This document shows, piece after piece, positions 51,864-61,009 of a stretch of 64,000 bases of DNA (positions are counted from its first letter, which is position 1; each line of letters starts with the position of its first letter). Both the position numbers and the translations under genes were made by a program. The DNA comes from Geodermatophilus tzadiensis (GTDB lineage Bacteria; Actinomycetota; Actinomycetes; Mycobacteriales; Geodermatophilaceae): contig NZ_PVTG01000013.1 in NCBI RefSeq assembly GCF_003002915.1, positions 1 to 64,000 of the forward strand, written 5' to 3'. The notes below the pieces were generated by a model. The model was not told the DNA's origin. It saw only the letters and a list, made by a program, of their open reading frames with translations, and ran no database searches.

Positions 51864-52837
51864 GACCGCTCCCCCATCGCCGCCAGGCGGGTGAGCCGCT
51901 CGACGACGGCCGCGCGCACCGCCTGCGGCGACTCCACCACGACGTCGGGCCCGTAGGCGGCCAGCTGGTCGGCCAGCCGCCACGGCTCGGTGGTGCGCAG
52001 CTGCAGCCGGTCGTCGCCGTCGGGGCCGGCGCCCAGCGGGGTGGCCCAGCGGCGCAGGCCCACGGCGGCGCCCGGGCGGGCGCGGACCACGACCAGGTGC
52101 TCCTCGCCGCCGGCCTGCCGGGCGACCAGCGCCGACAGGTCGACGTCGGCCGGCGGCTCGAACGCGCCCTCCGGCCCGGTGGCCCGCGGGGTGCCGACGA
52201 CGCGGGAGAGCCGGAACACCCGCGGCGCCTGCCGGTCGAGGTCGAGGCCCACCAGGTACCAGCGGCCGTGCCAGGCAACCACGCCCCACGGCTGCACCCG
52301 CCGCCGGGCGGGGGCGTCCTCGTCGGGACGGCGGTAGTCGAAGGTCAGCACCCGGCGGTCGCGGGCCGCGGTGTAACAGGGCTCGAAGGCCGGCTCGTCG
52401 GAGTCCAGCCGCGGCTGCACCGGCAGCGACCGGGCCGGGTCGACGTCCACCCCGGCGGCGCGCAGCTTGACCAGCGCGCTCTGCGCCGCCCCGGCCAGCT
52501 GCGCCGACTCCCACAGCCGCAGCGCCAGGCCGACGGCGGCGGCCTCCTCGCCCGTGAGCGTGATCTCGGGCAGCTCGTAGTCGGCGCGGGCGATGCGGTA
52601 GCCGTCCTCGGTGTCGAAGACGCTGGTGCGGCCGGTCTCCAGCGGCACGCCCATCTCGCGCAGCTCGGCCTTGTCCCGCTCGAACATCCGCTTGAACGCC
52701 TCGTCGGCGCGGGCGGTGCCGTCGTCGGGCTCGTAGCCGGGCACGGTGGCGCGGATCCGCGCCGCGGTCACGTACTGCCGGGTGCCCAGCAGGGCGATGA
52801 CCAGGTTGACCAGTCGCTCCGCCCGCTTCGCCGACAC
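51860..52837 (-). CDS. pafB: PafB-type WYL-domain regulator
   Basis: The 325-residue protein has an N-terminal helix-turn-helix ([30 protein letters not shown]), a [17 protein letters not shown] segment and a WYL domain ([36 protein letters not shown]). It is the partner of PafC and corresponds to Rv2096c. TAGGCT (minus strand 52850-52845) lies seven bases before GTG 52837, and repeat D begins seven bases beyond that box. So the promoter of the pafBC operon abuts a covarying hairpin. It precedes PafA by two genes in mycobacteria; here a convergent DUF3866 gene intervenes. Confidence 0.92.
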   Translation of the reverse strand: MSAKRAERLVNLVIALLGTRQYVTAARIRATVPGYEPDDGTARADEAFKRMFERDKAELREMGVPLETGRTSVFDTEDGYRIARADYELPEITLTGEEAAAVGLALRLWESAQLAGAAQSALVKLRAAGVDVDPARSLPVQPRLDSDEPAFEPCYTAARDRRVLTFDYRRPDEDAPARRRVQPWGVVAWHGRWYLVGLDLDRQAPRVFRLSRVVGTPRATGPEGAFEPPADVDLSALVARQAGGEEHLVVVRARPGAAVGLRRWATPLGAGPDGDDRLQLRTTEPWRLADQLAAYGPDVVVESPQAVRAAVVERLTRLAAMGERS

Positions 52838-52848
52838 GCACCCCAGCC

Positions 52849-52912
52849 TAGACACAGGGCCCCCTGCCCCCAGCTCCTCGCGGGCTCGCCGCGGGCCCCC
52901 GCAGGGGGCCAC
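52849..52912 (+). repeat. Covarying palindromic element, copy D
   Basis: Arms GGCCCCCTGC (52858-52867) and GCAGGGGGCC (52901-52910), interior CTCCTCGCGGGCTCGCCGCGG. It lies between the divergent pafB and DUF3866 genes, adjacent to the -10 box of pafB (seven bases). Confidence 0.8.
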
Positions 52913-52951
52913 GGGGGCGCCGGGGGCACCGGGGTCCCTACGCTCGCCCCC

Positions 52952-54058
52952 GTGGGGGAACCGACGACGACGCACCGGATCCGCTGGCGACGCGGGCGGG
53001 TGACCGCGACCGGCCGCAGCTGGCGCGACGCCCTCGAGCTCACCGTCGAGGTGCCCGGCGACGGCGAGGTCCGGTCGCTGGCGCACCCCTCGCTCGTCGG
53101 CGTCCCCGAGGTCGGCGACGAGGTGCTGCTCAACACCACCGCCTGGGCGCAGCGGCTGGGCACCGGCGGGTACGCCCTCGTCGTCGCCGTCCCCGACCGT
53201 TTGCCGCCCGACCCCACCGGCCCCGGCCACCTGGTCAAGGCCCGCTACACCCCGATGCAGGTCAGCGTGCAGGGCGTCGACGAGCAGGACACCGAGCACC
53301 ACGCGGCGATCGCCGAGGCCGACGACCTCGGCGGCATGCCGGTCGTCGTCGCCGACCTGCACTCGGCGCTGCCGGCGGTGCTCATCGGCGTGCTGGCCAC
53401 CGACCCCGACCTCAAGGTCGCCTACGTGATGACCGACGGCGGGGCGCTGGTCGCCGGGTTCTCCCGGACGCTGCACACGCTGGCGCCGTCGCTGGCCGGC
53501 GTGGTCACCGTGGGCCAGGCCTTCGGCGGCGACCTGGAGGCGGTCACCCTGCACAGCGGGCTGCTCGCCGCCCGGCACGTGCTCGGCGCCGACGTCGCGA
53601 TCGTCACCCAGGGCCCGGGCAACCTGGGCACCGGGACGCCGTGGGGCTTCTCCGGGGTGGCCGCCGGCGAGGCGTGCAACGCCGTCTCGGTGCTGGGCGG
53701 GGAGCCGATCGGCGCGCTGCGCATCTCCGACGCCGACCCCCGCCCGCGCCACCGCGGCGTGTCCCACCACTCGCTGACCGCCTTCGGCCGGGTCGCGCTG
53801 GCCGGGGTGACGCTGGTGGCGCCGCGCGGGCTGGGCTCGGAGCTGGGCAGCCAGGTCGACGAGGACCTCGCCTCCCAGCCCGAGCGCAACGAGGTCGTGT
53901 GGGTGGACACGGAGAACCTCGACGAGGCGCTGCAGCTGTCCCCGGTGACGCTGTCGACCATGGGCCGCGGCTGGCCGGAGGAGCGCGCCTACTTCCTGGC
54001 TGCCGCGGCCGCCGGCCGCTACGCCGCCGTGCAGGTGCCGCTGCCCGACGACGCCTGA
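52952..54058 (+). CDS. DUF3866 family protein
   Basis: The 368-residue protein matches an actinobacterial family of unknown function: RWRRGRVTATGRSWRDALELTVEV, LVKARYTPMQVSVQGVDEQDTEHHAAIAEADDL, VAYVMTDGGALVAGFSRT and VTQGPGNLGTGTPWGFSGVAAGEA. The glycine-rich TQGPGNLGTGTPWGFSG may be a nucleotide or phosphate-binding loop, but no activity is known. TACGCT (52939-52944) lies seven bases before GTG 52952. It is the only plus-strand gene in the proteasome region and is convergent with pafA across tandem palindromes. Confidence 0.85.
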   Translation: MGEPTTTHRIRWRRGRVTATGRSWRDALELTVEVPGDGEVRSLAHPSLVGVPEVGDEVLLNTTAWAQRLGTGGYALVVAVPDRLPPDPTGPGHLVKARYTPMQVSVQGVDEQDTEHHAAIAEADDLGGMPVVVADLHSALPAVLIGVLATDPDLKVAYVMTDGGALVAGFSRTLHTLAPSLAGVVTVGQAFGGDLEAVTLHSGLLAARHVLGADVAIVTQGPGNLGTGTPWGFSGVAAGEACNAVSVLGGEPIGALRISDADPRPRHRGVSHHSLTAFGRVALAGVTLVAPRGLGSELGSQVDEDLASQPERNEVVWVDTENLDEALQLSPVTLSTMGRGWPEERAYFLAAAAAGRYAAVQVPLPDDA

Positions 54059-54059
54059 C

Positions 54060-54120
54060 CGCGCAGATCCGCGGACCTGCACCGCGCAGATCCGCGGATC
54101 TGCACGAGCAGATCCGCGGA
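54060..54120. repeat. Tandem palindromic repeats between DUF3866 and pafA
   Basis: Two 23-base units CGCGCAGATCCGCGGAYCTG (54060-54082, 54083-54105) and a partial third (54106-54120). Unit 2 contains the perfect 18-base palindrome GCAGATCCGCGGATCTGC. It probably acts as a bidirectional terminator between convergent genes. Confidence 0.75.
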
Positions 54121-54125
54121 GGCGG

Positions 54126-55484
54126 TCACATCGAGGCGATGAGCTTCTCCACGCGCTCGTCGACGCTCTTGAACGGGTCCTTGCACAGCACGGTGCGCTG
54201 GGCCTGGTCGTTGAGCTTGAGGTGCACCCAGTCGACGGTGAAGTCGCGCCGCTTCTCCTGGGCCTTGCGGATGAACTCCCCACGCAGCTTCGCCCGGGTG
54301 GTCTGCGGCGGCACGTTCTTGGCCTCGAACACCCGCGGCTCGTGCGCCACCCGCTCCACCTGGCCGCGCCGCTCCAGCAGGTAGTACAGCCCCCGCCGGC
54401 GGCTGATGTCGTGGTAGGCGAGGTCCATCTGCGCCACCCGCGGCGAGGACAGCGACAGGTCGTGCTTGGCCCGGTAGCGCTCGATGAGCGAGAGCTTGGT
54501 GGCCCAGTCGATCTCCCGGTCGATGAGCGAGAGGTCGCCGGAGTCGACGGCCTTGAGCACCCGCCCCCACAGCTCGAGCATCTGCCGGTGCACCGGGCCG
54601 AAGCCCTCGCGGTCGACGAACTCCGCGGCCCGGGCGTGGTACTCGGCCTGGATCTCCAGCGCCGACATCTCCTTGCCGTTGGCCAGGCGCACCTTGCGGC
54701 GGCCGGTGATGTCGTGGCTGATCTCGCGGATGGCGCGGATCGGGTTCTCCAGCGCCATGTCCCGGATCGGCACCCCGGCCTCGATCATCCGCAGCACCAG
54801 GTCGGTGACGGTGACCTTGAGCAGCGTCGTCGTCTCGTTCATGTTCGAGTCGCCGACGATGACGTGCAGCCGCCGGTAGCGCTCGGCGTCGGCGTGCGGC
54901 TCGTCGCGGGTGTTGATGATCGGCCGGGAGCGGGTGGTCGCCGAGGAGACGCCCTCCCAGATGTGCTCGGCGCGCTGGCTGACGCAGTAGATCGCCCCGC
55001 GCGGGGTCTGCAGCACCTTCCCGGCGCCGACCACCAGCTGCCGGCTCACCAGGAACGGGATGAGCACGTCGGCCAGCCGGCTGAACTCCCCGTGCCGGCC
55101 GACGCAGTAGTTCTCGTGGCAGCCGTAGCTGTTGCCCGCCGAGTCGGTGTTGTTCTTGAACAGGTAGATGTCGCCGGTGACACCCTCCTCGGCCAGCCGC
55201 TGCTCGGCGTCGACCAGCAGGCCCTCGAGGATCCGCTCACCGGCCTTGTCGTGGACGACCAGTTCGGTGAGGTCGTCGCACTCGGCGGTGGCGTACTCGG
55301 GGTGGCTGCCGACGTCGAGGTAGAGCCGCGAGCCGTTGCGCAGGAACACGTTGGAGCTGCGCCCCCACGACACGACGCGCCGGAACAGGTAGCGCGCGAC
55401 CTCGTCCGGGGACAGCCGCCGCTGCCCGCGGAAGGTGCACGTGACGCCGTACTCGGTCTCGATCCCGAAGATCCGTCGGTCCAC
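54126..55484 (-). CDS. pafA: Pup ligase PafA
   Basis: The 452-residue enzyme forms an isopeptide bond between the C-terminal Glu of Pup and lysines of target proteins. It begins [18 protein letters not shown] with the carboxylate-amine ligase fold, and retains the metal and ATP-site residues ([28 protein letters not shown]). It corresponds to Rv2097c. TAGGCT (minus strand 55496-55491) lies six bases before GTG 55484: a leaderless single-gene start. Upstream is a 56-base gap to prcA. Confidence 0.96.
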   Translation of the reverse strand: MDRRIFGIETEYGVTCTFRGQRRLSPDEVARYLFRRVVSWGRSSNVFLRNGSRLYLDVGSHPEYATAECDDLTELVVHDKAGERILEGLLVDAEQRLAEEGVTGDIYLFKNNTDSAGNSYGCHENYCVGRHGEFSRLADVLIPFLVSRQLVVGAGKVLQTPRGAIYCVSQRAEHIWEGVSSATTRSRPIINTRDEPHADAERYRRLHVIVGDSNMNETTTLLKVTVTDLVLRMIEAGVPIRDMALENPIRAIREISHDITGRRKVRLANGKEMSALEIQAEYHARAAEFVDREGFGPVHRQMLELWGRVLKAVDSGDLSLIDREIDWATKLSLIERYRAKHDLSLSSPRVAQMDLAYHDISRRRGLYYLLERRGQVERVAHEPRVFEAKNVPPQTTRAKLRGEFIRKAQEKRRDFTVDWVHLKLNDQAQRTVLCKDPFKSVDERVEKLIASM

Positions 55485-55540
55485 GGACCGAGCCTAGGCG
55501 CCGGATGCGACTCCGGCCGGTTCCCGGCGCGGCCCGCCGC

Positions 55541-56464
55541 TCAGGACGACGTCGCGCCGTCCGCCCCGCCGTCGGTGCCGCCGCCCACGCCGTCGGCCGG
55601 GCCGGTCTGCGGGCCGCTGCCCTCACCGGAGCCGGCCGTGCCGCCGGCGGTGTCCGGCGCCGCCGGGTCGCCCAGGCCGGCCGGGGTGCCCGGCTGCGGC
55701 GCGCTCGGCGTGTGCGCGTGCGTGGCGCCCTCGGCCGCGCCGTCCCCCGCCGACCGGTCACCGAGCAGGCTGCCCAGCGCGGCGCCCACGACCCGGCGGA
55801 AGGCCCGCTTGGGCCGGCGCCGGTCGAGCACGGCGACCTCGAGCTGCCCGGCCGGCAGCAGGCCGCCGTCGCCGCCGTTGCCCGACATCGCCGGGCTGGA
55901 CGCCGACAGCGCGCGGACGCCGACCATGAGCGCGTCGCGCAGGTCCAGGCCCGCCCGGAAGTTCTCCCGCAGGTGCGCGGTGACGGCGTCGGCCTGCCCG
56001 CCCATGACGATGAAGTCCGGCTCGTCGACGACCGAGCCGTCGAAGGTCAGCCGGTAGAGCTGGTCGGCCTCGGAAGTCTCCCCCACCTCGGCGACGCACA
56101 GCTCGACCTCGAAGGGCTTGGTCTGCTGGGTGAAGATCTCGCCGAGGGTCTGCGCGTAGGCGTTGGCGATGACCCGGCCGGTGACGTCCCGGCGGTTGTA
56201 GGAGTAGCCGCGGACGTCGGCCAGCCGCACGCCGGCCACCCGCAGGCTCTCGAACTCGCTGTAGCGGCCCACCGCGGCGAAACCGATGCGGTCGTAGATC
56301 TCGCCCACCTTGTGCAGCGTGGAGCTGGGGTTCTCGGCGATGAACAGGACGCCGTCGGCGTAGGTGAGGACGGCGACGCTGCGGCCGCGGGAGATGCCCT
56401 TGCGGGCGTACTCCGAGCGGTCGCGCATCAGCTGCTCGGGCGAGGCGTAGTACGGCATGGTCAT
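55541..56464 (-). CDS. prcA: 20S proteasome alpha subunit PrcA
   Basis: The 307-residue protein is an alpha-type proteasome subunit: [20 protein letters not shown] is the gating N-terminus, [21 protein letters not shown] and [28 protein letters not shown] follow. The C-terminus carries ~70 extra low-complexity Gly/Ala/Thr residues ([17 protein letters not shown]), more than in M. tuberculosis. The gap to prcB is 5 bases. It forms the outer rings that dock the Arc ATPase. Confidence 0.96.
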   Translation of the reverse strand: MTMPYYASPEQLMRDRSEYARKGISRGRSVAVLTYADGVLFIAENPSSTLHKVGEIYDRIGFAAVGRYSEFESLRVAGVRLADVRGYSYNRRDVTGRVIANAYAQTLGEIFTQQTKPFEVELCVAEVGETSEADQLYRLTFDGSVVDEPDFIVMGGQADAVTAHLRENFRAGLDLRDALMVGVRALSASSPAMSGNGGDGGLLPAGQLEVAVLDRRRPKRAFRRVVGAALGSLLGDRSAGDGAAEGATHAHTPSAPQPGTPAGLGDPAAPDTAGGTAGSGEGSGPQTGPADGVGGGTDGGADGATSS

Positions 56465-56469
56465 GGCGG

Positions 56470-57321
56470 TCAGCCCTGCCCCTCGGCGGCGGCCCGCTCC
56501 TCGGTGATGGCCCCGGCGACGGCGGACACCTCGTCGTCGGTCAGGCGGACGGCGCCCTCGGCGTCGACCCGGTAGACGATCGGGTACAGCCGGCGCACCG
56601 GGTCGGGGCCGCCGGTGGCGGAGTCGTCGTCGGCGGCGTCGTAGAGCGCCTCGACCAGGCTGCGGGTGGCCGCGTCGCCGTCGAGGCCCGGGCGCCAGGT
56701 CTTCTTCAGCGAGTTGCGGGCGAACAGCGAGCCCGAGCCCACCGCGGAGTAGCCGCGCTCCTCGTAGTTCCCGCCCGTGACGTCGTAGCTGAAGATCCGG
56801 CCCGGGGTGGTGCCGGGCGCCGCGTCGAGGTCGTAGCCGGCGAACAGCGGGACGACGGCCAGGCCCTGCAGCGCGGCGCCGAGGTTGCCGCGGATCATCT
56901 GCGCCAGCCGGTTGGCCTTGCCGTCGAGGCTGAGGGTCAGGCCCTCGATCTTCTCATAGTGCTCGAGCTCGACCTGGTAGAGCTTCACCATCTCGATGGC
57001 GATGCCCGCCGCGCCGGCGATGCCGATCACCGACCAGCTGTCGGCCGGGTACACCTTCTCGATGTCGCGGCTGGAGATCAGGTTGCCCATGGTCGCCCGC
57101 CGGTCGCCGCCCATGAGGACGCCGCCGTGGTAGGTGACCGCGACGATGGTCGTGCCGTGCGGGGTGAGGTCACCGACCGGGATCTGCGGCACCGGCCGGC
57201 GGCCGGGCAGCAGGTCGGGGGCGGTGACGCCGAGGAAGTCGGTGAAGGACGAACCCACCCGGTCCAGGTAGGCGGGCGGGAAGCCGCTCCGGCCGGTGTG
57301 CGACTGGGTCAACCCGTCCAC
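56470..57321 (-). CDS. prcB: 20S proteasome beta subunit PrcB
   Basis: The 283-residue precursor has a 56-residue propeptide ending in DLTPHG, cleaved to expose catalytic Thr57 ([21 protein letters not shown]). The S-x-x-Y/SxxD motifs of the beta subunit ([17 protein letters not shown]) are intact. It forms the inner catalytic rings. A TAGGGT box (57388-57383, minus strand) provides an internal promoter ~60 bases upstream of GTG 57321, so prcBA can be transcribed apart from pup. Confidence 0.96.
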   Translation of the reverse strand: MDGLTQSHTGRSGFPPAYLDRVGSSFTDFLGVTAPDLLPGRRPVPQIPVGDLTPHGTTIVAVTYHGGVLMGGDRRATMGNLISSRDIEKVYPADSWSVIGIAGAAGIAIEMVKLYQVELEHYEKIEGLTLSLDGKANRLAQMIRGNLGAALQGLAVVPLFAGYDLDAAPGTTPGRIFSYDVTGGNYEERGYSAVGSGSLFARNSLKKTWRPGLDGDAATRSLVEALYDAADDDSATGGPDPVRRLYPIVYRVDAEGAVRLTDDEVSAVAGAITEERAAAEGQG

Positions 57322-57474
57322 CTCTCCGCCCCGTTCGGGGTGCTGATCGACGAGCCGCGGGGACCCGCGGCGCTCGCCGTCGACCCTACCGGCGCCGCTG
57401 ACGGCCCACCCGGGGCGCCACGGGAGCGAGCGAGCCGCCGGCTCAGGTCAGGGATCCTCGCCGGACGGGCGGTG

Positions 57475-58110
57475 TCAGCCCCCTGGCGCCACCGGTCCGG
57501 CGCCACCGAGGAGGCGACGGAGGACCGCGTCATCCGGGTCCGAATCCCCCAGGGACCTGGCGTGGCGCAGGCGGTGCAGCTCGACGTAATCGGCTGCGGC
57601 TCGCATCAGCGACGGGTCGTCCCGGAACAGGCCGAGCGCCAGGTTGCAGCGTTCGCACAGCAGGGCCCGGACGAAGTCCCTCTCGTGGTCGTGATCGATG
57701 TGGGCCGGACGAGGGTCACCACAGATGGCACAGAGATCGGACTGTCGAGCGCGCAACTCGTCGATGCCCGCGCGGTCGAGCCCGTAGCGGCGGGCGTAGT
57801 ACCGGTCCATGTCGGCCGCGTACTTGCACGGCTTGCACTGGCTGCCGAAACCCGACGAGGTCCGGGCGGAGCGGGCGAAGTCCTCGTGCGCGACCGCTTG
57901 ATGACAGGAGGGACACCAGCGGAAGCCCTCAGGCACCCAGGAGTGGTCCCGCACCTCCCGTCCCTGCCTGCGCCGGGAGTCTCGGTACCACCGGCGGTTG
58001 CGCTCCCGATTACAGCTCAGGCAGTAGAACGACAGCCCGTCGCGCAGGGCACGGTTGCGCCCGAAGTCCGTGACGGGCTTCGCCTCCCCGCACTGCGGAC
58101 AGGTCTTCAT
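57475..58110 (-). CDS. Endonuclease VII-type HNH protein in the proteasome cluster
   Basis: The 211-residue protein has two zinc ribbons (CPQCGEAKPVTDFGRNRALRDGL with YCLSC; WCPSCHQAVAHEDFARS with CKPC) and a recombination endonuclease VII / HNH domain: LCAICGDPRPAHIDHDHERDFVRALLCERCNLALGLF, with His-Asp-His catalytic and Cys metal ligands. Such nucleases act on branched DNA or nick it. Its placement between pup and prcB is kept in several actinobacterial proteasome operons, but a role in protein turnover is unknown. GC3 is lower than in neighbours. Confidence 0.85.
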   Translation of the reverse strand: MKTCPQCGEAKPVTDFGRNRALRDGLSFYCLSCNRERNRRWYRDSRRRQGREVRDHSWVPEGFRWCPSCHQAVAHEDFARSARTSSGFGSQCKPCKYAADMDRYYARRYGLDRAGIDELRARQSDLCAICGDPRPAHIDHDHERDFVRALLCERCNLALGLFRDDPSLMRAAADYVELHRLRHARSLGDSDPDDAVLRRLLGGAGPVAPGG

Positions 58111-58142
58111 CCGCTATCCGACTACTCTGAGTCAGGATGCGA

Positions 58143-58352
58143 CTACTCTCCGCCCTTCTGCACGTACGATCGCACGAACTCCTCGGCGTTCTCCTCGAGG
58201 ACGTCGTCGATCTCGTCGAGGATGGCGTCGACGTCCTCGGACATCTCCTTGTGCCGCTCGGCGACCTCGGTGTCGACCGAGGCCTCGACCTCGTCGGTCT
58301 CCTCGCGCGTCCGCGTCGCCTTCTGCTGCCCGCCGGTGTCCCTGGTGGCCAC
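58143..58352 (-). CDS. pup: Prokaryotic ubiquitin-like protein Pup
   Basis: The 69-residue protein is intrinsically disordered, with the conserved C-terminal region ending FVRSYVQKGGE. It already ends in Glu, so Dop-dependent deamidation of Gln is not needed before ligation. GTG 58352 has GGGAGGG just upstream; the longer frame adds a poorly conserved tail. It is 32 bases upstream of the endonuclease gene and the first of the prc set. It tags proteins for degradation with PafA. Confidence 0.95.
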   Translation of the reverse strand: MATRDTGGQQKATRTREETDEVEASVDTEVAERHKEMSEDVDAILDEIDDVLEENAEEFVRSYVQKGGE

Positions 58353-58442
58353 GTGCCCTCCCCTGGTGCGCGCCGAGTGCGTGCTGGTGCTGAAGCTACC
58401 CGCAGGTACCGACATCCGTCGGCCGCCGGCGCGGGGTCGGGG

Positions 58443-59435
58443 TCAGCGCCGGGGCGGCGCGGCGCCGAGGCGGTCGAGCAGCGCCGCCCGGATCGCCGGG
58501 CGGGTGCCGAACACGAGCAGGAACAGCGCCTCCCGCAGCGTGCGCTCGGCGTCGCTGCCCGAGCGCACGGCGCCGCTGCCGGTGGCCACCGCGAGCGCCC
58601 CGGCCGCCCGGTGCGCGAGCGCGGCGGCCTCGGCCCGGGCGGCGGGCAGCTCGTCGGGGCCCGCGGCGTCCAGGCGGGCCCGCGCGGCGGCCAGCTCGCC
58701 GTCCAGCGGCGAGTTCCCGACCAGCCGGGCGCAGCGGCGCACCAGGCCCAGGGCCAGCGAGCCGTTCACCCGCAGCGTCGCCGCGTCCGACGCCAGCACC
58801 TCGGCGAACGGGCGGCGCCGCACCAGGCGGTCGGCCGGCACCCGGTGACCGGTCAGCCGCAGCTCCACCGTCGCGCTGGCCTGCACGGCCACCAGCGGCT
58901 GCGCCTGGACCGCCAGCGTGGGCCCCTCGGCCGCGTCGACCAGCACGAAGGCCACGTCCGCGCCGTCGCGGGCGGCGACGAGCAGCACGTCGACCGCCCC
59001 CCAGCCGGTCACCCAGGGCACCGCGCCGTCGAGCACCAGGTCGTCGCCGTCGGCCCGCACCGTCATCGCCGGCGGCCCCGGCCGGGTCGCCGCCTGCAGC
59101 GCCACCCCGGCCCGCCGCCGCCCGGCGCACAGGTCGGCCAGCAGCGCCGGGTGCGTGCCCGCGGCGGCCAGCCGGGCCACCACGCCCAGGTGCTGCAGCC
59201 AGACGAACGTCGTCGCCAGGTCGCCGGCGGCGAGCTCCTCGACGACGCCGGCGACGGTGACCGCGTCGGCGCCCAGCCCACCGGCCGAGCGCGGTCCGGT
59301 CAGCCCGTAGAGCCCCGCGCCGGCCAGCGCGTCGAGGTGCCCGCGCGGCACGGCCCCGGCCGCCTCCACCGCGGCGGCCGCGGGCGCGAGCAGGTCCTCG
59401 GCGAGCCGTCGCGCCGTGGCGACGGGGTCGGCCAC
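58443..59435 (-). CDS. Acyl-CoA dehydrogenase family protein
   Basis: The 330-residue protein has the acyl-CoA dehydrogenase fold: GLYGLTGPRSAGGLGADAVTVAGVVEELA, TFVWLQHLGVVARL, VPWVTGWGAVDVLLVAARD and a helical C-terminus. At 330 residues it is shorter than the usual 380, and a clear catalytic Glu is not obvious, so it may be a divergent or reduced member. It starts directly after the dop stop (TGA immediately followed by GTG), and pup follows 90 bases later. The link to the Pup pathway is unexplained; synteny in relatives should be checked. Confidence 0.75.
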   Translation of the reverse strand: MADPVATARRLAEDLLAPAAAAVEAAGAVPRGHLDALAGAGLYGLTGPRSAGGLGADAVTVAGVVEELAAGDLATTFVWLQHLGVVARLAAAGTHPALLADLCAGRRRAGVALQAATRPGPPAMTVRADGDDLVLDGAVPWVTGWGAVDVLLVAARDGADVAFVLVDAAEGPTLAVQAQPLVAVQASATVELRLTGHRVPADRLVRRRPFAEVLASDAATLRVNGSLALGLVRRCARLVGNSPLDGELAAARARLDAAGPDELPAARAEAAALAHRAAGALAVATGSGAVRSGSDAERTLREALFLLVFGTRPAIRAALLDRLGAAPPRR

Positions 59436-60941
59436 TCAGCCGCCGGTGATCGTGTCGACCAGCTCCTGCGCCGTCGACGTCGACTCGAACAGCAGCCCGA
59501 CGTGCTCGCGGGTGCCGCGCAGCGGCTCCATCGTCGGGATCCGCACCAGGTTCTCCCGGCCCAGGTCGAACACCACCGAGTCCCAGGACGCCGCGGCCAC
59601 CTGCGCGGGGAAGCGCCGCAGGCACTCGCCGCGGAAGAAGGCGCGGGTGTCGGCCGGCGGGCTGACCACGGCGCGGGCGACCTCCTCGTCGGTGAGCAGC
59701 CGCCGCATCGAGCCGCGGGCCACGAGCCGGTGGTAGAGCCCCTTCTCGGGGCGCACGTCGGAGTACTGCAGGTCGACCAGCTGCAGCCGCGAGTCGCCCC
59801 ACTCCAGCCCGTCGCGGGAGCGGTAGCCCTCGAGCAGCCGCAGCTTGGCCGGCCAGTCCAGCCGGTCGGCCAGCCGCATCGGGTCGGCGGCGAGGTCGTC
59901 GAGCACCTCGGCCCAGCGGCGCAGCACGTCGGCGGTCTGCTCGTCGGCCTCGCCGCCCCGGTCGACGAACCGCTCCGCCTGGTCGAGGTAGGCGCGCTGC
60001 ACGTCGAGCGCGGTCATCCGGCGGCCGTCGCGCAGCCGCACGACGTGGGTGAGCGAGGGGTCGTGGCTGACGGCCTGCAGCGCGGCGACCGGCTCCTCGA
60101 TCGCGAGGTCCTCGGTCAGCGCCCGGGCCTCGATCATCGCCAGCACCAGCGACGTCGTCCCGACCTTGAGGTAGGTGGACAGTTCCGCGAGGTTGGCGTC
60201 GCCGATGATCACGTGCAGCCGGCGGTACTCGTCGGGGTTGGCGTGCGGCTCGTCGCGGGTGTTGATGATCGGCCGCTTGAGCGTGGTCTCCAGGCCCACC
60301 TCGACCTCGAAGAAGTCGGCGCGCGAGGAGATCTGGAAGCCCTTGGTGCGGCCCTCGGTGCCGATGCCGACGCGGCCGGCGCCGGCGAAGACCTGCCGGG
60401 TGACGAAGAACGGGACGAGCCCGCGGATGATGTCGATGAACGGCGTGCGCCGGTCCATCAGGTAGTTCTCGTGCGCGCCGTAGCTGGCGCCTTTGCCGTC
60501 GGTGTTGTTCTTGTACAGCTGGATGGGCTGCGTGCCGGGGATCCGGGCGGCCCGCCGGGCGGCCTCGGCCATGACGCGCTCCCCGGCCTTGTCCCAGAGC
60601 ACGACGTCGCGCGGGTTGGTGACCTCCGGCGTCGAGTACTCGGGGTGGGCGTGGTCGACGTAGAGCCGCGCGCCGTTGGTGAGGATGACGTTGGCCATCC
60701 CCGAGTCCTCGTCGAGGTCGGTGTGGTCGAGCGCCTGCGCCGGGGAGAGGTCGAACCCGCGGGCGTCGCGCAGCGGCGACTCCTCCTCGAAGTCCCAGCG
60801 GGGACGGCGCCGGGTCGGGGCGTCGGCCACCGCCCAGGCGTTCACCACCTGGCTGGAGAGGGTGGTCGGGTTGGCCGTGGGCTGCCCGGGCACCGAGATG
60901 CCGTACTCGACCTCGGTCCCCATCACCCGCCGAACGCTCAT
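59436..60941 (-). CDS. dop: Depupylase/deamidase Dop
   Basis: The 501-residue enzyme removes Pup from substrates and can deamidate Pup-Gln. It is homologous to PafA ([29 protein letters not shown]... ; [23 protein letters not shown]) and keeps the residues that place an Asp nucleophile. Since Pup here ends in Glu, depupylation is its main expected job. TAGTCT (minus strand 60954-60949) lies seven bases before ATG 60941. It is upstream of the acyl-CoA dehydrogenase-like gene and downstream of arc behind a terminator. Confidence 0.95.
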   Translation of the reverse strand: MSVRRVMGTEVEYGISVPGQPTANPTTLSSQVVNAWAVADAPTRRRPRWDFEEESPLRDARGFDLSPAQALDHTDLDEDSGMANVILTNGARLYVDHAHPEYSTPEVTNPRDVVLWDKAGERVMAEAARRAARIPGTQPIQLYKNNTDGKGASYGAHENYLMDRRTPFIDIIRGLVPFFVTRQVFAGAGRVGIGTEGRTKGFQISSRADFFEVEVGLETTLKRPIINTRDEPHANPDEYRRLHVIIGDANLAELSTYLKVGTTSLVLAMIEARALTEDLAIEEPVAALQAVSHDPSLTHVVRLRDGRRMTALDVQRAYLDQAERFVDRGGEADEQTADVLRRWAEVLDDLAADPMRLADRLDWPAKLRLLEGYRSRDGLEWGDSRLQLVDLQYSDVRPEKGLYHRLVARGSMRRLLTDEEVARAVVSPPADTRAFFRGECLRRFPAQVAAASWDSVVFDLGRENLVRIPTMEPLRGTREHVGLLFESTSTAQELVDTITGG

Positions 60942-60970
60942 GCGACCGAGACTAGGCGGCGCGCCGGACG

Positions 60971-61005
60971 CCGCCCGGGCACCCCGCGCAGGGGTGCCCG
61001 GGCGG
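60971..61005. terminator. Terminator of arc
   Basis: A 15-bp perfect stem (60971-60985 with 60991-61005, CCGCCCGGGCACCCC and complement) around a five-base loop GCGCA lies directly after the arc stop on the minus strand, before the dop promoter. Confidence 0.8.
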
Positions 61006-61009
61006 GGCC

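Noticed and set aside
57525-57560. tRNA-like TCCGAATCCCC sequence
   Set aside because: It is inside the endonuclease coding sequence and no acceptor or anticodon stem pairs with it.
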